Positions 6,170 through 6,212 of a DNA stretch of 6,212 nt are shown piece after piece (positions within the stretch are counted from its first letter, which is position 1; each line of letters starts with the position of its first letter). Made by a program: the position numbers and the translations under genes. The stretch covers positions 191 to 6,402 of the forward strand of contig DMNE01000515.1 of assembly GCA_003453735.1 (NCBI GenBank), given 5' to 3'. Source of the stretch: Nitrospiraceae bacterium. GTDB lineage: Bacteria > Nitrospirota > Thermodesulfovibrionia > Thermodesulfovibrionales > UBA9159. Below the pieces are notes generated by a model. It was given only the letters and a program-made list of their open reading frames with translations, made no database searches and was not told the DNA's origin.

Positions 6170-6179
6170 ATGTCACGGA
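6162..6179. promoter_or_regulatory. Inverted repeat over the -35 box, possible operator
   Basis: TCCGTGA and TCACGGA form a perfect 7-bp inverted repeat around a 4-base centre (AATG). It covers the -35 box of the candidate promoter, a position typical of a repressor or activator site. No T-run follows in either direction, so a terminator is unlikely. The binding protein is unknown. Confidence 0.4.
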
Positions 6180-6212
6180 CGTCGATTGCAGCAATTCCGC
6201 GACGGGAGCAAA

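Overview
The window looks like ordinary chromosomal DNA from a Gram-negative bacterium. The HU-type histone-like protein, the DUF7309/DUF6930 protein and the CheB-CheR-PAS fusion paired with a PAS histidine kinase suggest something like a Desulfobacterota or Nitrospirota lineage. That taxonomic guess is inference from protein style; no rRNA or marker gene is present to confirm it.

Layout from left to right. An HU-family nucleoid protein gene (44-310, +) ends in a strong intrinsic terminator (335-380). The terminator separates it from a convergent gene for a DUF7309/DUF6930-type protein of unknown function (380-1408, -). A roughly 660-base gap (1409-2066) follows. It holds a candidate promoter for the DUF7309 gene and a 267-bp decayed insertion sequence (1652-1918). 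The element has 24-bp terminal inverted repeats matching at 23 of 24 positions, a perfect 8-bp target duplication, and a frameshifted remnant of an IS1595/ISXO2-type transposase N-terminus. Removing the element and one target copy joins the flanks into one continuous 84-codon frame, so it may have interrupted a small gene.

The right two thirds is a two-gene minus-strand unit. A 921-aa CheB-CheR-PAS-PAS fusion (6124-3359) is followed after 8 bases by a 427-aa soluble PAS histidine kinase (3350-2067). A plausible sigma-70 promoter (6141-6169) lies upstream, with a 7-4-7 inverted repeat over its -35 box. All key catalytic motifs of the methylesterase, methyltransferase and kinase are visible. 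No receiver-domain protein, chemoreceptor or CheW is encoded in the window, so the signalling partners must lie elsewhere.

No clearly new biological system is present. The most interesting items are the non-autonomous IS1595-type element with its possible disrupted host gene, and the possible operator at the signalling operon promoter.
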